Source: Trachelipus rathkii | Taxonomy: Eukaryota > Arthropoda > Malacostraca > Isopoda > Trachelipodidae | DNA length: 20,079 nucleotides | NCBI GenBank assembly: GCA_015478945.1 | Contig: JABUQX010022233.1 | Coordinates: 1-20,079, forward strand | Reading direction: 5' to 3' | Shown: positions 1 to 10,990 of the stretch, in pieces | Layout: every line of letters begins with the position of its first letter | Position numbering within the stretch: the first letter of the stretch is position 1 | The notes under the pieces: generated by a model | What the model saw: the letters and a program-made list of their open reading frames with translations, nothing else | Told to the model about the DNA's origin: nothing | The model's database searches: none | Translations under genes and position numbers: made by a program

Positions 1-65
1 AATTGGAGCTTTTTAGTGGGAGATACCCCCGGTAAAAAATTCACATATCAATTTTTTGTGATCAC

Positions 66-311
66 CTTCCAATAATATATATATAAATTATATATTATAT
101 ATAATATATATAAAATATAAATAATATATATATATATATAATATTAATCTATATATATACTATATATATCTATATTATAGTTATATATATATTAATATAT
201 ATATATATAGTATATATATATATAGTATATATATATTATATATATATATATAATATATATATATATCCTTGATTGTAATTTCCATATATATATATTAATA
301 TATCTTTTTAT
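66..311. repeat. (TA)n-rich low-complexity block
   Basis: Almost pure A/T sequence dominated by alternating TA, broken by single-base interruptions and a short unique piece around 267-285. It is an interrupted dinucleotide microsatellite. A translation of its minus strand gives only runs of Ile and Tyr, which is an artefact of the repeat. Confidence 0.9.
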
Positions 312-1089
312 TTTCAATATATTGTTCCTATAGATATCAACGAACATCAATTCAGTGTTGAAACAGGAATCCCAAAATTGTATATACGACACAAAAGGTA
401 TTATATTAATAAAATCGTCAAGCTTTTTTAAGCAATCGATACGTTTGACAGGTTACCTGGAAGCGAGAAAACTTACTCTGTAATATTTTCCTGAATGCAA
501 AAATCTTATTTAGAAAAAGTATAGATCTAGTCTAGGTTAAGGTGATATAAGGGGTTATATGCATACGTATCGATCCATATAGTTTAAGGGGTTCAAAGCC
601 TTTCGTATTAGACCTCTGTATTGCTTAAATAAATGATTTGAATGCTACAGTAAAAAGAAACATTTTTTGGAATCAGCGTAAAATTTTAGTTATGAAACAC
701 GTTTTAAAATAAAAATAAAAAAAATTCCGGTTTTAAAAAAAATGATGAATAAAATGTAGAATAGAATTTTAAACTTATTTTAATTTAAACGTAACCTTAA
801 CGTTGGCCTTTAATGGTTGGGTGGTGTGTTAAAAACTTAAAGAGTTACCCCAAGAGGTTTTGAAACGAAGAGAGGGCAGGAGTCGGTGGATCCTCTCGGC
901 CTTGCTTAACCGGGAACGACAGGGTTGGATCTATTTATCCTCCCTCTATACCTGGAAAGTGTTATTCGGAACCCGTCATCTTTGGTAATTTGGGTGTCGT
1001 GGGGGTTCTCCACCCCCCTCCCCTACGGGGTATGAAAACGTCCCCCCTATGATCTCCACGCGGCTCGAGCCCCCTCATCTATGTACCGT
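312..1089. other. Non-coding spacer with a GC-richer islet
   Basis: No reading frame of useful length and no recognisable RNA gene. From about 312 to 835 it is plain AT-rich sequence. From about 840 to 1080 the G+C content rises and there are G- and C-runs, including a possible hairpin with GGGGG at 1001-1005 and CCCCC at 1013-1017. The sharp change in composition suggests an old inserted repeat, but I cannot name a family. Confidence 0.5.
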
Positions 1090-1111
1090 TATATATATAT
1101 ATATATATATA
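1090..1111. repeat. (TA)11 microsatellite
   Basis: An uninterrupted alternating TA run next to the GC-richer islet. Confidence 0.9.
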
Positions 1112-1770
1112 ATCTTTCTTATTTTTTCTTCACCTTCCTCGTTGCCCCAAGATGGGGGTAAGGAGCTGTACAAGCATCGGAAAAGAAAATAGTAGAAGAA
1201 TATGAAATATGAAGCAAGTAAAAAGAAAGCCCAGCCTTACCGCCCCCTCTGTACCATTAGATCTATGAGAACTCGTCACCGACAGAAAATCCACCCTTAA
1301 GCATACATGGACCTATATGTTGCGACGGTACCATCTCACTAATGGTAAATCGTCAATGTAAAGGGTTCATTTTACCCCTGGCCCAGGTGGGCCACAACAT
1401 GCTCCCATTACAAAACCCGCCTATTCATCTCCTATTCAAATGCACCTTTATATCTAGCCTCTGCCAAACTCAAACATTTCTCTCTCTTACAGTAACTTCG
1501 TTCACGCTGACATCAATCCACTTTCTCTCGGTCTCCCAGCCGGTCGGTTCCCAACACACTCACACTATATACATCCCGCTTAACCAACCTATTACTAATT
1601 CATTACATTAGTGTATTGTACTGTACAAAAACCACTCATAACATACTTATCATCATTTATTCTATCTTCATTTACCCTTCTTTCTCACACACCACATCCA
1701 CTACCTATATATACAGTCATTATATCTCTCTTTATCATTTACTTCTACACACCTATATAGCTATATTAAT
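1112..1770. other. Non-coding spacer, pyrimidine-rich on the + strand
   Basis: The stretch from about 1400 to 1760 is rich in C and T on the + strand, with short CT and CACA runs. A frame open at 1342-1611 (89 codons) is low in complexity, shows no domain I recognise and is best explained by the base bias. No gene is supported. Confidence 0.55.
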
Positions 1771-1863
1771 ATAATATAATATATATATATATATATATAT
1801 AATTAATATATATATATATATATTATATAATATATATATATATTATACTAATATATTAATAAT

Positions 1864-1908
<45 letters not shown>

Positions 1909-2089
1909 TATATATATATAATAGAATATATAATATTAATATATATAAAAAATATAATAGTATAGATATATAAAATTTAAATAAATAATAATATATTTAA
2001 AATTTAATTAAAATTTCATTTAATATTTGTGAATATATTATTATTTTAATATATTTATATATATATATTATATATATATATATATCTAG

Positions 2090-2121
<32 letters not shown>

Positions 2122-2150
2122 ATTATATATATATATATATTGATATATAT

Positions 2151-2182
<32 letters not shown>

Positions 2183-2183
2183 A
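1771..2183. repeat. Large interrupted (TA)n block
   Basis: About 410 bases of nearly pure A/T: alternating TA tracts separated by AT-rich imperfect pieces (about 1930-2050). It lies just beyond the stop codon of the LINE ORF1 remnant (2186-3224, minus), where ORF2 would be expected. It therefore replaces or interrupts the rest of the element. Confidence 0.9.
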
Positions 2184-2185
2184 GT

Positions 2186-3224
2186 AAATTAAAACACTAA
2201 AAAATCCGAATTAATAGCCTTTATAGGCTTAGGTCTGTGCTGTAAAATGTAAACAAACCTCAAAATTGAAGAATGTTCATTTGATTTTTCATCGAAAATG
2301 AACTCAAGAACGTCCTTCGATTTGGAAGAAAAACTTGCCAAATCTAAAACGCCTTTAGTTTCGTTGTTGGTTAGTTGAAAACTAGTACTCGAGGTAGGGT
2401 TATTGATGGCATTTTGGGCGTGAGATTGGATCAAAGGCTGCATTTGTTATATTTGAGAAGTCAGTAGTGTGGGCAATACAAGCAGGCAGATTACAGTAAC
2501 TACCTGAGTTTCGCTGGGTTCTCGGAAAGGAGCTCTACTGGGATGGAGTTGTGTTGGTATATTAACACGCGGAGGCATTGGGGCTGCTGCAATTGTAGCA
2601 TAAGATTGCCTTTGTCTTAAAGGATATTTTTCATTGAGCTGGTGTATGGCATCTCTCCTACTCAATTTTCGTATGGTACATAGCTCCAAAACCTCCTGTT
2701 CGAACAGGTAAGACGGGCATTTTAAGGAAGAAGCACTGTGGGATTTTTGCAGTGTGATGTGTTTTGACAGGGAATGTGATATAATTCTCCTCAGACACTG
2801 TAGCTTGTAAACCTAAATTTTACTTCATTAGGTGGAAATGGGGTGCTAAAGGTCAGCAGTAAACGAGGATTTGGGGTATCAGACGAGTCCCGACGAGATG
2901 GAAATCTATAAATGTTTTCAATATAAAATCTTTTCTGCTGGAGATTTCTTAAATGACAGCAGTATCTTCGTCTATCTGTTCAAAACAATAAATAGTGCCT
3001 TTAGATGTTTCTTATTTCATCAGGATTAGAAATAAGAGGAATATTTCCGAGAGACGTTAATGATGACAAATTAGATCTTTGATTCCGGGTACTAGCTTGA
3101 ACGAGAAGGGATCCATTTCTTCTTCAAGTGCATCGCTAAGAAGAAAGGTTCTTTGCTCAGTAAGAGCTTTGGAGGGTGTGGATCGCAATAAATAATATAT
3201 CGGAAATGATGTTTCAGCTGCCAT
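2186..3224 (-). pseudogene. Broken ORF1 (gag-like zinc-knuckle protein) of a Jockey/CR1/I-type LINE
   Basis: Remnant of the nucleic-acid-binding ORF1 protein that coats the RNA of a non-LTR retrotransposon. It reads on the minus strand from a probable ATG at 3224 (MAAETSF...) to a stop at 2186-2188, but only through several frames: the first frame stops at 3057-3059, and further shifts fall near 2960, 2800, 2745 and 2450. Visible family marks, in order: a core segment at about 2908-2817 containing LLLTFSTPFPPNEVKF, which matches the usual LLTF...P..PNEV stretch before the zinc knuckles; a degenerate knuckle region at about 2800-2740; the end of a last CCHC knuckle, KSHSASSLKCP, at about 2746-2714, followed by FEQEVLELC; then RKLSRRDAIHQL and the RQRQSYATIAAAP tail at about 2680-2580, a SYA motif typical after the knuckles. 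The C-terminal part (2443-2189) is open but has no motif. At least one knuckle seems deleted. The family is clear from motif order; the exact clade is not. Confidence 0.75.
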
Positions 3225-3600
3225 TCCTGGTGGGGGAGCAGCATATGGGGTAAACGAGTGAGAACGACTATGACGAACTCCCGGACCCCACCCAGTAGGA
3301 TAGGCTATGGATGTGGCTTCGTGAAGATCCTAAAGACTCTAACTCGGTTTACCCCACGTGTACCGCACGGTACCTTATGTCTTCACGTAGAGCCCGAGAT
3401 TTTACACTAAAGTGCAGAACAGCCTCCTCAGTCATTAATTAAGGCTCCGGTTCCTTACAATTGGCGGCCCAGTCAAAGATGAGCTAAAGAACCGGTTTTT
3501 CACCTGTACCCTCATCCACGGGGAGGAAGTGTGAGATGAACTGAAAACTAATGGGGGAAGAGGCACTGGATAGCCCAAGGGGCTGTGGCGGGAAAAAAGG
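3225..3600 (-). mobile_element. Probable 5' untranslated region of the LINE remnant
   Basis: Directly upstream (on the minus strand) of the ORF1 start lies about 375 bases that are more GC-rich than the surroundings and have no reading frame. This is what a LINE 5' UTR with an internal promoter would look like. A sequence ending in TTTACCCCA occurs twice (about 3244-3256 on the minus strand and 3348-3356 on the + strand), giving a small inverted pair. The outer limit is a guess from the change in composition before the A13 run at 3650. No target-site duplication could be recognised. Confidence 0.4.
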
Positions 3601-3882
3601 GAGGACAACCTACGTACAAGTACTTAAAGGGACTGATGGGTGGGAATTCAAAAAAAAAAAAAGTTAGAAACAGTGATAAAGGTGGATTGAAAAGACAGAA
3701 AAGTGATAGGAAAAATAAGGGGAAAGGGTGAAGGTTGAAAGATAATTAATATATGCTGGGGGTCGGAGGGATGCACAAAGAACCCTCGGTATTGATTCTC
3801 ATCGGTATGCCATGCTCAAGGTTGTATATCAAGAGCATAACACCGACAAGTAGAATATAATAACCCCTTCCTGGGAATATTA
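3601..3882. other. Non-coding, purine-rich spacer with A13 run
   Basis: Rich in A and G on the + strand, with a homopolymer of 13 A at 3650-3662. It may be the flank of the LINE or part of another insertion. No gene or RNA was recognised. Confidence 0.5.
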
Positions 3883-4037
3883 TATTATATATATTATATG
3901 TATAATATATATAATAATATAATATATAAAGTATAGTATATATATATATATAAAATTAAATATAATTACTAAAAATTAAATATAGTAGTATTATATAGTA
4001 TATATATATATAATATATTATATATATATATATATAT
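3883..4037. repeat. AT-rich low-complexity block with TA runs
   Basis: Nearly pure A/T with alternating TA tracts at about 3933-3950, 3997-4020 and 4020-4036. Confidence 0.9.
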
Positions 4038-5507
4038 GGTCAAAGTTTACTATAGCCCGACACTTCCGGAACAAATGTGCTCGCCAGCAGGGCTATGAAT
4101 CTGCTTGTTCTGGATCATAATAGACGTAGGCGACTTTTTTCCTAAAGATTTCAAAAAATTTGAAAACTTTAATAACTTACTACATATTTTAAGTTTGGTT
4201 TGGTTAAGTAAGGTTTTAATTAGCCTACCCTTGATTATGCATAAGACAACTCATGGGAATTTACTGTCAGATTGTGTTTAAAAAAGAACGCATAGATTCT
4301 CATCCAGTATTAATCATTAATGTTGATGGGAAATCCAGGATTATAGAATTTTTTTCAAGTTAAACCAGACATGGATTATATGTTATTTTATTATTAACTT
4401 TATTTTGTTATTATATTTTTTATAATGTATATTTATTTTGTCTCAACAGTAGAGATTTGTATACGGTCTTTGGTCTAACATAGTTATATTAGTGTATGCC
4501 TATATAGTAATTGAAGGGTAGAAGATACATCTGGGATACGGGACTATTGGGACCAAGGTGGGGATAAAGGGTTGTTAAGGGGTCATTAACCTGGTTTACT
4601 TGCATCCGGGTCGGATTCAATTATATTGTTATGGTTTTTGCTAGGATATCCTCTTTCTTAAGCCCTCAGGTATAGTAATTGTGTTAATAGTTTATGCTAT
4701 GAAGATTCACCAGAAGAGACGTTTTACTGGAAAAAATTAAAATTCTATTGAGGACAGATAAAGTTACATAGAAGAACATCGGGAGATTATATTACATTAT
4801 TTATATGGTGGGGTATTCCCCTTAGCAAATCCAAATCGTTCGAGGTGTTTTTAACACTGTTAATGATCAAGACACAGCGTACTTACCTCTCTCTCCTCCG
4901 ATCGGTAGCCCGGCCCGAGTGTAGCCTGGTGCGCCAATTATTTTAATTCAAACTCTTAATTATGTGATGTATGGTTCAAAATCTCATATGTTGTTATCAT
5001 CATTTTACCATTTAGGTTTGGGGCTTTATTGGGTATCTAATACCTATGATTATATATTATTTACGTAACCTATATCTGAGTATTAGAATTATATGCTATA
5101 TATAAAAAAAATAACTAGTCAATGTTCCTGCGTGGTCATTAGGATTTAAATAATAATAATTTACAGGATTACCATGATACCTAATTTATTCGATTACGTT
5201 AAGAAGGTTATTTTAAGTTACTTTGTCACTTTTACTCAAATAGAAAAATATATTTATATGATATACAATTAATCTGGGATAAATTATAAATTGAACTAGG
5301 GGGTAATTAGTACATGTAATACGTTCTATTTATTTAATAGCATTAAGGTGTGACAGCATCTCCTATTATATCTTCTTAGGTAATTAACAATATATATTAC
5401 TAATTTAGTTTATAATCCAATTTGTGACGCCATTTAAATTTCTACTGAATATTATACCTTTTTTTTTTGTTTAACTATTAAATTAAATTTTAAACATGAT
5501 AACCAAA
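4038..5507. other. AT-rich spacer without a supported gene
   Basis: Long unique-looking AT-rich sequence with many short stops in all frames. The only islet of different composition is about 4860-4935, which is GC-rich and contains, on the minus strand, a good match to a 5' splice site (GAG|GTAAGTA, donor GT at 4885-4886). With no reading frame, acceptor or partner exon visible, I do not call an exon. No tRNA-like or other RNA structure was recognised. Confidence 0.5.
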
Positions 5508-5860
5508 TTTCAGCATTATATATATATAATTAATTAAATATAATATTATATACAGATATAATTATATTAATACACCATGGTTGGGAATGACATATATATG
5601 TATATAATATTAGTATTAATATTTCTGCTGAACATGAAATGTGTTTATCACGGTCATAATATATATTATATAATTTAATATACTATTATCATATGTATTA
5701 ATATATAGTATAATATTTCTCTGAACATATTAATAATATATATATAAGTATATAATTATTTAATATATAATAATATTTAGTTGTTCAATAAGTTTTATAT
5801 CATTACAGATTCTCATCGTATTATAATATTATATATATGTTCTCATTCTCTATCTCCGAG
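5508..5860. repeat. AT-rich region with scattered TA tracts
   Basis: Repeated short TA, TAATA and TATAATA tracts separated by short unique pieces. Several of these pieces share the words TCTGCTGAACAT or TCTCTGAACAT (about 5624 and 5718). A degenerate local duplication is therefore possible. Confidence 0.6.
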
Positions 5861-6684
5861 CCTAGTAACATATTGTGCTAAGTGTTAAGTGATTTCGTAG
5901 GCTAGTTAATTGTGTGTTTACTTGGCTATCTTTCTTGGAACATAGAAAAATATATATATTAAGAAACCACATGGGCCTATCAAGACTGTCCTAGTTAAAC
6001 TATAGCAAATATTTATCGAGCATGTGTTCTTTCATCATGCACAACCTACACCACCTTAAGGCTTGTCAATATCCTGTACAAGGCTGTATAATATATCTAT
6101 TATATTTGCACACTCACTGTGTCTCGTAATGTGCATAGAGTTTGTCGGCATGATATGACCTAGGGCTGGAAAAGATTAAGTGATATATGTCCTTGCTCAC
6201 ACTGATCACTAGATGGTGTGGGTTTCCTAAACTCCAGATTTTTTTCCTTTTCAAAGGGTAATTAAAAAATAGAATAGAATAAAAAAAAATTACATTTTTG
6301 ACGAAAATTTTCGGTATGTCCATGTCAGTGACGAAGTGTGGTTCATGTGATATATAAAATAATATAAGTAGCTTATATTAAAACGCAAACACATAAAACT
6401 CTTTATTAAAAAAAAATTAATACCATACACAGTAAAATATTCTTCAGCAAAATGATGACAGGAAGGAGTTTCACTGACATTTATATTCAAGAATATTTCT
6501 AGTATATTCTTAATACATCAAGAATAAAGTTCTATAATGTACGATAAGTTAACAAAAGAATAATGGCAATAAAAAGGGGAATAATTTTACCTACCGGAAC
6601 GTAATCGATTTTTAATCGAACAGAATTCTTCAAACGTTGTCAAATTCGTAGATGTAGGCCTTGCTTTGAATTTATATTTGATTT
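5861..6684. other. AT-rich spacer without a supported gene
   Basis: Short open frames on the minus strand (6114-6323 and 6290-6490) overlap each other, show no recognisable motif and have the amino-acid make-up expected of AT-rich DNA. No gene is supported. Confidence 0.5.
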
Positions 6685-6702
6685 GTTTTTTTTTTTTTTT
6701 TT
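6685..6702. repeat. Poly-T run (T18)
   Basis: A homopolymer of 18 T. On the minus strand it would be an A tail, so it could mark the 3' end of a retroposed copy lying at higher coordinates on the minus strand. No such copy is recognisable. Confidence 0.85.
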
Positions 6703-6845
6703 AATAATTTTTCGATGTTGTAATTTATTTATTATGCTTTTCCAGCTCTATTTTATTAATGTTGATTAATAAATAATACGTTTTGAGTTTCTAGAATTAA
6801 TTGGGCGTAAATGACAGTTAACCGCCGTAATGTAAACTTTTACTA

Positions 6846-6846
<1 letters not shown>

Positions 6847-6894
<48 letters not shown>
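6847..6894. repeat. (ACT)16 trinucleotide microsatellite
   Basis: An uninterrupted run of the CTA/ACT triplet. Confidence 0.95.
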
Positions 6895-7094
6895 GTATTT
6901 CTAAACTTTTATTCAAGCTTCAAAAAGGTTTGACGTTTATCAGAGGTCAACTACCTGTGGTCAGACTGTCATACCTTCGTGTAGGCGTCTGGTAACCGTA
7001 AGGTCAAGGGTCACCAAAATGGAGCAAGATTGCGAGTATTTTTGTTTTTATTTTCTTTGTGGGATTAAGAATAAAATTCAAATGTCATTTCTAA

Positions 7095-7095
7095 C

Positions 7096-7180
<85 letters not shown>
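7095..7180. repeat. (GA)n microsatellite
   Basis: About 86 bases of alternating GA with one interruption near 7109. A frame spanning it translates to Arg-Glu repeats and is not a gene. Pure purine on the + strand. Confidence 0.95.
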
Positions 7181-7183
<3 letters not shown>

Positions 7184-7203
7184 TTGGATATGATAGGGAT
7201 GTG

Positions 7204-7395
7204 TAGCCGGTGCCGAAAATATTTGAGTGGAGCTGGAGAGTAATTTTTTTTTTGGAGTGGAGTCAGAGAGAAAAAATACCTATTTTAAAATATATATTTA
7301 AAAAAAATGATGTCGGAGCCGCGTATGTTAATATTGGAATGCCGGGGCTAAAATCGGAGCCGGCCAAAAATATTTCTCAGCTCCACCAGCCTTGA
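7204..7395. repeat. Decayed dispersed repeat with GGAGCC/GGAGTC words
   Basis: The sequence repeats variants of a GGAG-type word (GTGGAGCTGGAG, GGAGTGGAGTCAGAG, GTCGGAGCCG, ATCGGAGCCGGCC) over about 190 bases and ends with CAGCTCCACCAGCC. The near-complementary ends (GTGGAGCTGGAG at about 7228 and CAGCTCCACC at about 7378) make it resemble a short non-autonomous element with inverted ends. GGAGCC/GGAGTC-rich interspersed repeats are known from many animal genomes; assigning this copy to one of them is an inference. The open frame at 7210-7395 is a by-product. Confidence 0.45.
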
Positions 7396-7562
7396 TTTAT
7401 AAAGAAACGAATTTCTTTTAAATTTGTATACAAGCTAATTGATCTCTAAAATAACAAACGGAGAATCAAATATTCAGGTGTGAAGTTCAAAAAGTTTCAT
7501 AAATTATAATTATTCAAATAAATAATTAAAAATCTCATAAAAACATTGCTATAACTACGAAA

Positions 7563-7565
<3 letters not shown>
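7396..7565. other. AT-rich spacer between GA and CT tracts
   Basis: Plain AT-rich sequence with nothing recognisable. Confidence 0.5.
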
Positions 7566-7624
<59 letters not shown>

Positions 7625-7628
7625 TCTC
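7566..7628. repeat. (CT)n microsatellite
   Basis: About 60 bases of CT with single T and C interruptions near 7594 and 7600 and at the end. Pure pyrimidine on the + strand, so it is the complement in type of the GA tract about 390 bases upstream. Confidence 0.95.
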
Positions 7629-8303
7629 AAAGGTGTAACCGGTTTAATACAATGACGTAATCGGAATGCCTATATTGTGCACACAAGTAGGCAAACATTT
7701 GCTTTTATACGTCTACAAAAAGAAATTTAATATCTCTCCACCAGGTGACGCCCTTATTTTGCAATACAATTAGTAAAATATGCAAGAATACATTGACCTA
7801 GTGGCATATAAAATAACTAATCAAAATTGTATGACGTTTTTTAATATTAAATGAACATTATAATATTATATTAATATTATAATTACTAGAGCTAATATAT
7901 ATGCCTATATGGAATGTGAGGTATATAAGCTAAGAAATATATATGCCGGTTAAATGTACCAGTTTTTATTTTTTTATATTTATTATTTTATATTTATTTA
8001 TATCACTTATGAATTATATATATATATATGGCAAATTTGTAGAACTGTACTGTGACTTCCGAGGTACCTTATTATATATATCTCCTGTACTCTATATACT
8101 CTTAACCTATTCCTATAATATAAACCTATTATCTTAACTCTGAAGTATTAAATATATTATACTAATTAATTTTTATTTATTTAAATAACAAGTTTGTGAT
8201 ATCAGAGATGAACACTTAGGAGGGTGTCGAGAGGTACGATCTCGCTAGCCTTGTGACGGTGATTGACTATATCCTCACTAGTCATTGGTCACAATAAATT
8301 TTG

Positions 8304-8306
<3 letters not shown>
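7629..8306. other. AT-rich spacer without a supported gene
   Basis: A frame at 7943-8137 is Tyr/Ile/Leu-rich and arises from AT composition. The piece at 8200-8300 is more balanced in composition and stops directly at a TA run, which is how the 3' tail of a short retroposon can look. No family is recognised. Confidence 0.5.
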
Positions 8307-8341
<35 letters not shown>

Positions 8342-8385
8342 TATAGTATATACTATATATATTATTATTATATATAATATGCTTA
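8307..8385. repeat. (TA)n block
   Basis: A clean TA run to about 8334, followed by interrupted TATTATA sequence. Confidence 0.9.
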
Positions 8386-8570
8386 GATATAAAGCTTATT
8401 ATATGAGGGCCTAATATATTATATCAGTGGCGATTGTTGGGAGAGAGGGGTATAGGGGGCATCACAATTTGAAGACTAGTATCGATATCGACCTTATTTC
8501 TGCACTGTATAGTTTAGGAGTTAATGCCGCAGAGAATATTTAAATAAAGGTCAACTAATATCACTCCACG
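8386..8570. other. Short unique spacer
   Basis: Mixed composition, including a G-rich piece at 8438-8460. No gene or RNA recognised. Confidence 0.5.
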
Positions 8571-9085
8571 TTAAAATATATTATATATATATTATATTAA
8601 ATATATTAATACATTTATATTATATTTATACTATATATATTAAAATATATTTAAATAAGGATCTAATCTCTAGATAATACTATACTCCGCACTATAAATA
8701 TATATATTATTATATATATATATATATATGAGTGAGGGAAGTGAGCAGTATTTGGGGAATGTGAGTTGGGCGTAAGTGACTCTATTATATAATAATACTG
8801 GCTTTAGTCATTATATATATATTATGCTCACTTATGATCGCTATACATCAAATATTAACTCATATTTGCTGCAATATTACCTCCGCTACGCTCATCATTA
8901 TATATATATATATATATATATATAATTATATATTATATTAATAGCTATATATTATATATATAATATATATATTAATCTAATAATAGTATATAATATATAT
9001 TATTCTAAATAATTATGCAAACGTAAAGTATGACAGTAATTTAAATATATATAGTACTCATATATTAACCTCATATATATATTAT
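8571..9085. repeat. Cluster of TA-rich tracts
   Basis: Several TA runs (about 8577-8650, 8696-8729, 8809-8824, 8899-9010 and 9042-9090) separated by short unique pieces of 40-90 bases. No coding potential. Confidence 0.8.
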
Positions 9086-9746
9086 AAAATATATGATATT
9101 GATTTCGTTTCGATCAGTGGCCTGAAGCTTTAAGGATGCCGTCATCACTTTACTCGATTCCTTTTTTAAAAAAAGCTACGCACGGTGATTGGTAAATACT
9201 TGCTCACTTCTTCAGAAGCCATCTCAAAAAAATAGAGTTCCTTATTCTCCATAGAGGCGTTATAGGCCAACTGAGTGGTTGTGCCTAACGTAAGTTCGTA
9301 GGGTCTATGTTCATTTTTTTAAATATATTTATCTCCGCAGACTTTTAAACTTGCGCATTTACGCAGGAACATAGAGTGAATCACTAATAATATATAATAC
9401 ATAATTATAATAATTAACTAATTAATAATTTTATGCTAACTTGATCATCTCTCTTAGTTTAATTATTTATTTTATCAGTAATCTGCAAGTTAAAAATAAA
9501 TTGACTATCAAAACCACTATAAATTCTCTCAAGAAACGCAAGTACTCGAGTCACGCTCGGATCGACTCTTCTCCTTATGGGGCCTGTGCGCGAGTTGTCA
9601 ACCAATGCCTCTATTGTTATGTACGGCAGCTAGTCTCCGGTTTTGCTATTGTATATCCGACATTAACTAATAATGCCAGAGTTGAGAATTTGTGGGGATT
9701 TAGTTTATTAATAATACTCGATTACATATTATTATTATATTAAATT
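9086..9746. other. Spacer of mixed composition with an unassigned open frame
   Basis: A + strand frame at 9441-9743 (100 codons) ends in TAA. Its middle part (about 9540-9670) has higher G+C and a less AT-driven composition than its surroundings, but it shows no domain that I recognise. On the minus strand a stretch of about 60 codons is open near 9306-9160 and is also unrecognised. Old inserted coding remnants are possible for both; neither is supported as a gene. Confidence 0.35.
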
Positions 9747-9788
9747 GTGAACTTAAAGGTTTATGCTGATGATCTGCTTACATTATAG
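9747..9788 (+). pseudogene. Possible reverse transcriptase scrap with YADD motif
   Basis: Translation gives VNLKVYADDLLTL followed by TAG. YADD followed by hydrophobic residues is the catalytic aspartate motif of LINE reverse transcriptases. It lies one codon past the stop that ends the open frame 9441-9743, in the same frame. No other RT block (such as a PQGS motif) was found around it. A four-residue motif can arise by chance in this much sequence, so this is only suggestive. Confidence 0.2.
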
Positions 9789-9964
9789 ACTAGTCTATTA
9801 TAATAACTTGGGTATTGGATCGTTTTCGATTTAAGTATTTCAATTTAAAAATTTTAAATTCTTTTTTTCGAGTGTTGTTGAGGCCCACTGAAATTCCAAA
9901 TTTAGAAATGTTGGAAGCGCGATTCAATATTCTCTTACATGTCGCTTAAATGTAAGTAATCATA
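9789..9964. other. AT-rich spacer
   Basis: Nothing recognisable. Confidence 0.5.
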
Positions 9965-9965
9965 T

Positions 9966-10006
<41 letters not shown>

Positions 10007-10135
10007 CAAGATACGGTTATATATATATTAGATATATTATTAATTAAAATTTATATATATTATATATATATAATATATATTATACAGATATATATAATAT
10101 ATAAATATATTATATTATAGTCATACTTCTCACTA
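9965..10135. repeat. TA-rich block
   Basis: A clean TA run at about 9968-9997, followed by interrupted TATTATA tracts. Confidence 0.9.
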
Positions 10136-10304
10136 TATATTTTACATATAGTAAGTGGAATATAATATGTTATGTTTTATTGCCATACTTCCAATAGAAT
10201 GTTGTGCATTCACGATAGACGCGCGTAAGATATATACTATAAGCTGAGTTAAGAAGTAAGTGAGCCATCAAATAATAATATTATTAGTAGTATTAGTTTT
10301 ACCT
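10136..10304. other. Short unique AT-rich spacer
   Basis: Nothing recognisable. Confidence 0.5.
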
Positions 10305-10408
10305 ATATATATATTAAATATCTACTATCTATATATATATATATATATTATATATATATATATTATATATATATATATAATATTAAATATATATAAAATT
10401 ATACTCTA
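10305..10408. repeat. TA-rich block
   Basis: Alternating TA interrupted by TATTA units. Confidence 0.9.
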
Positions 10409-10886
10409 TTAATTATTAGGAATGATTTTCACGTTTTAATCTTGTGGAATCAAGGTTTATGACACAATGGGGTATCCGAATGTTCTTATTAAATTTTATT
10501 TATTTAAACTTATTTAAAGGAACTAATCAATTAGAAATAAAAAAAAAAATAATAATAAATAAACAAAAAACAACAAAATAAATGCTCGATAAGTAAATTC
10601 TAAAAATGCTACGCATACCTTCAAAATTATTTACACTAAAATCGTAAATTTACTATATAATAATAATAAAATATTATATATTATATATATAGTATAAATA
10701 ATTATATATATACTTAATTAATATAATTAATATTATATAAATATTCCTACTAGTCATATATAGGGAATGGGCGCTAATGGTATATTATACACGATAACAC
10801 AATTAATATATATAGGCATATACGTACCATTAATATATATGCTGTCACAATTCGCACTCCTAAGCTTCATTGATTTTATATATCTA
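10409..10886. other. AT-rich spacer with A-rich and TA-rich pieces
   Basis: Includes an A-run near 10542 and a TA-rich piece at about 10657-10745. No gene or RNA recognised. Confidence 0.5.
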
Positions 10887-10990
10887 GGGAGAGAAGAGAG
10901 AGAGAGAGAGAAGAGAGAGAAGGAGAGAAGAGAGAGATGAGAGAGAGAGAGGAAGAGAGAGAGAGAGGATAGAGAAGAGAGAAGAGAGAC
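10887..10990. repeat. Impure (GA)n microsatellite
   Basis: About 100 bases of nearly pure purine, with AAG and GAT interruptions. It passes at its distal end into GACGACGCA words (about 10987-11030). Three overlapping minus-strand frames (up to 151 codons) translate it to Ser/Leu repeats and are artefacts. Confidence 0.9.

Noticed and set aside
192..392. Minus-strand open frame of 66 codons
   Set aside because: Mostly Ile/Tyr from (TA)n sequence.
1342..1611. + strand open frame of 89 codons
   Set aside because: The composition follows the local C/T bias, and no domain, signal peptide or repeat supports a protein.
4860..4935. U1 snRNA-like start (ACTTACCT)
   Set aside because: The match stops after the first bases and no snRNA body, Sm site or 3' structure follows.
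7019..7243. + strand open frame of 74 codons across the GA tract
   Set aside because: Its core is Arg-Glu repeats from (GA)n; the flanks show no motif.
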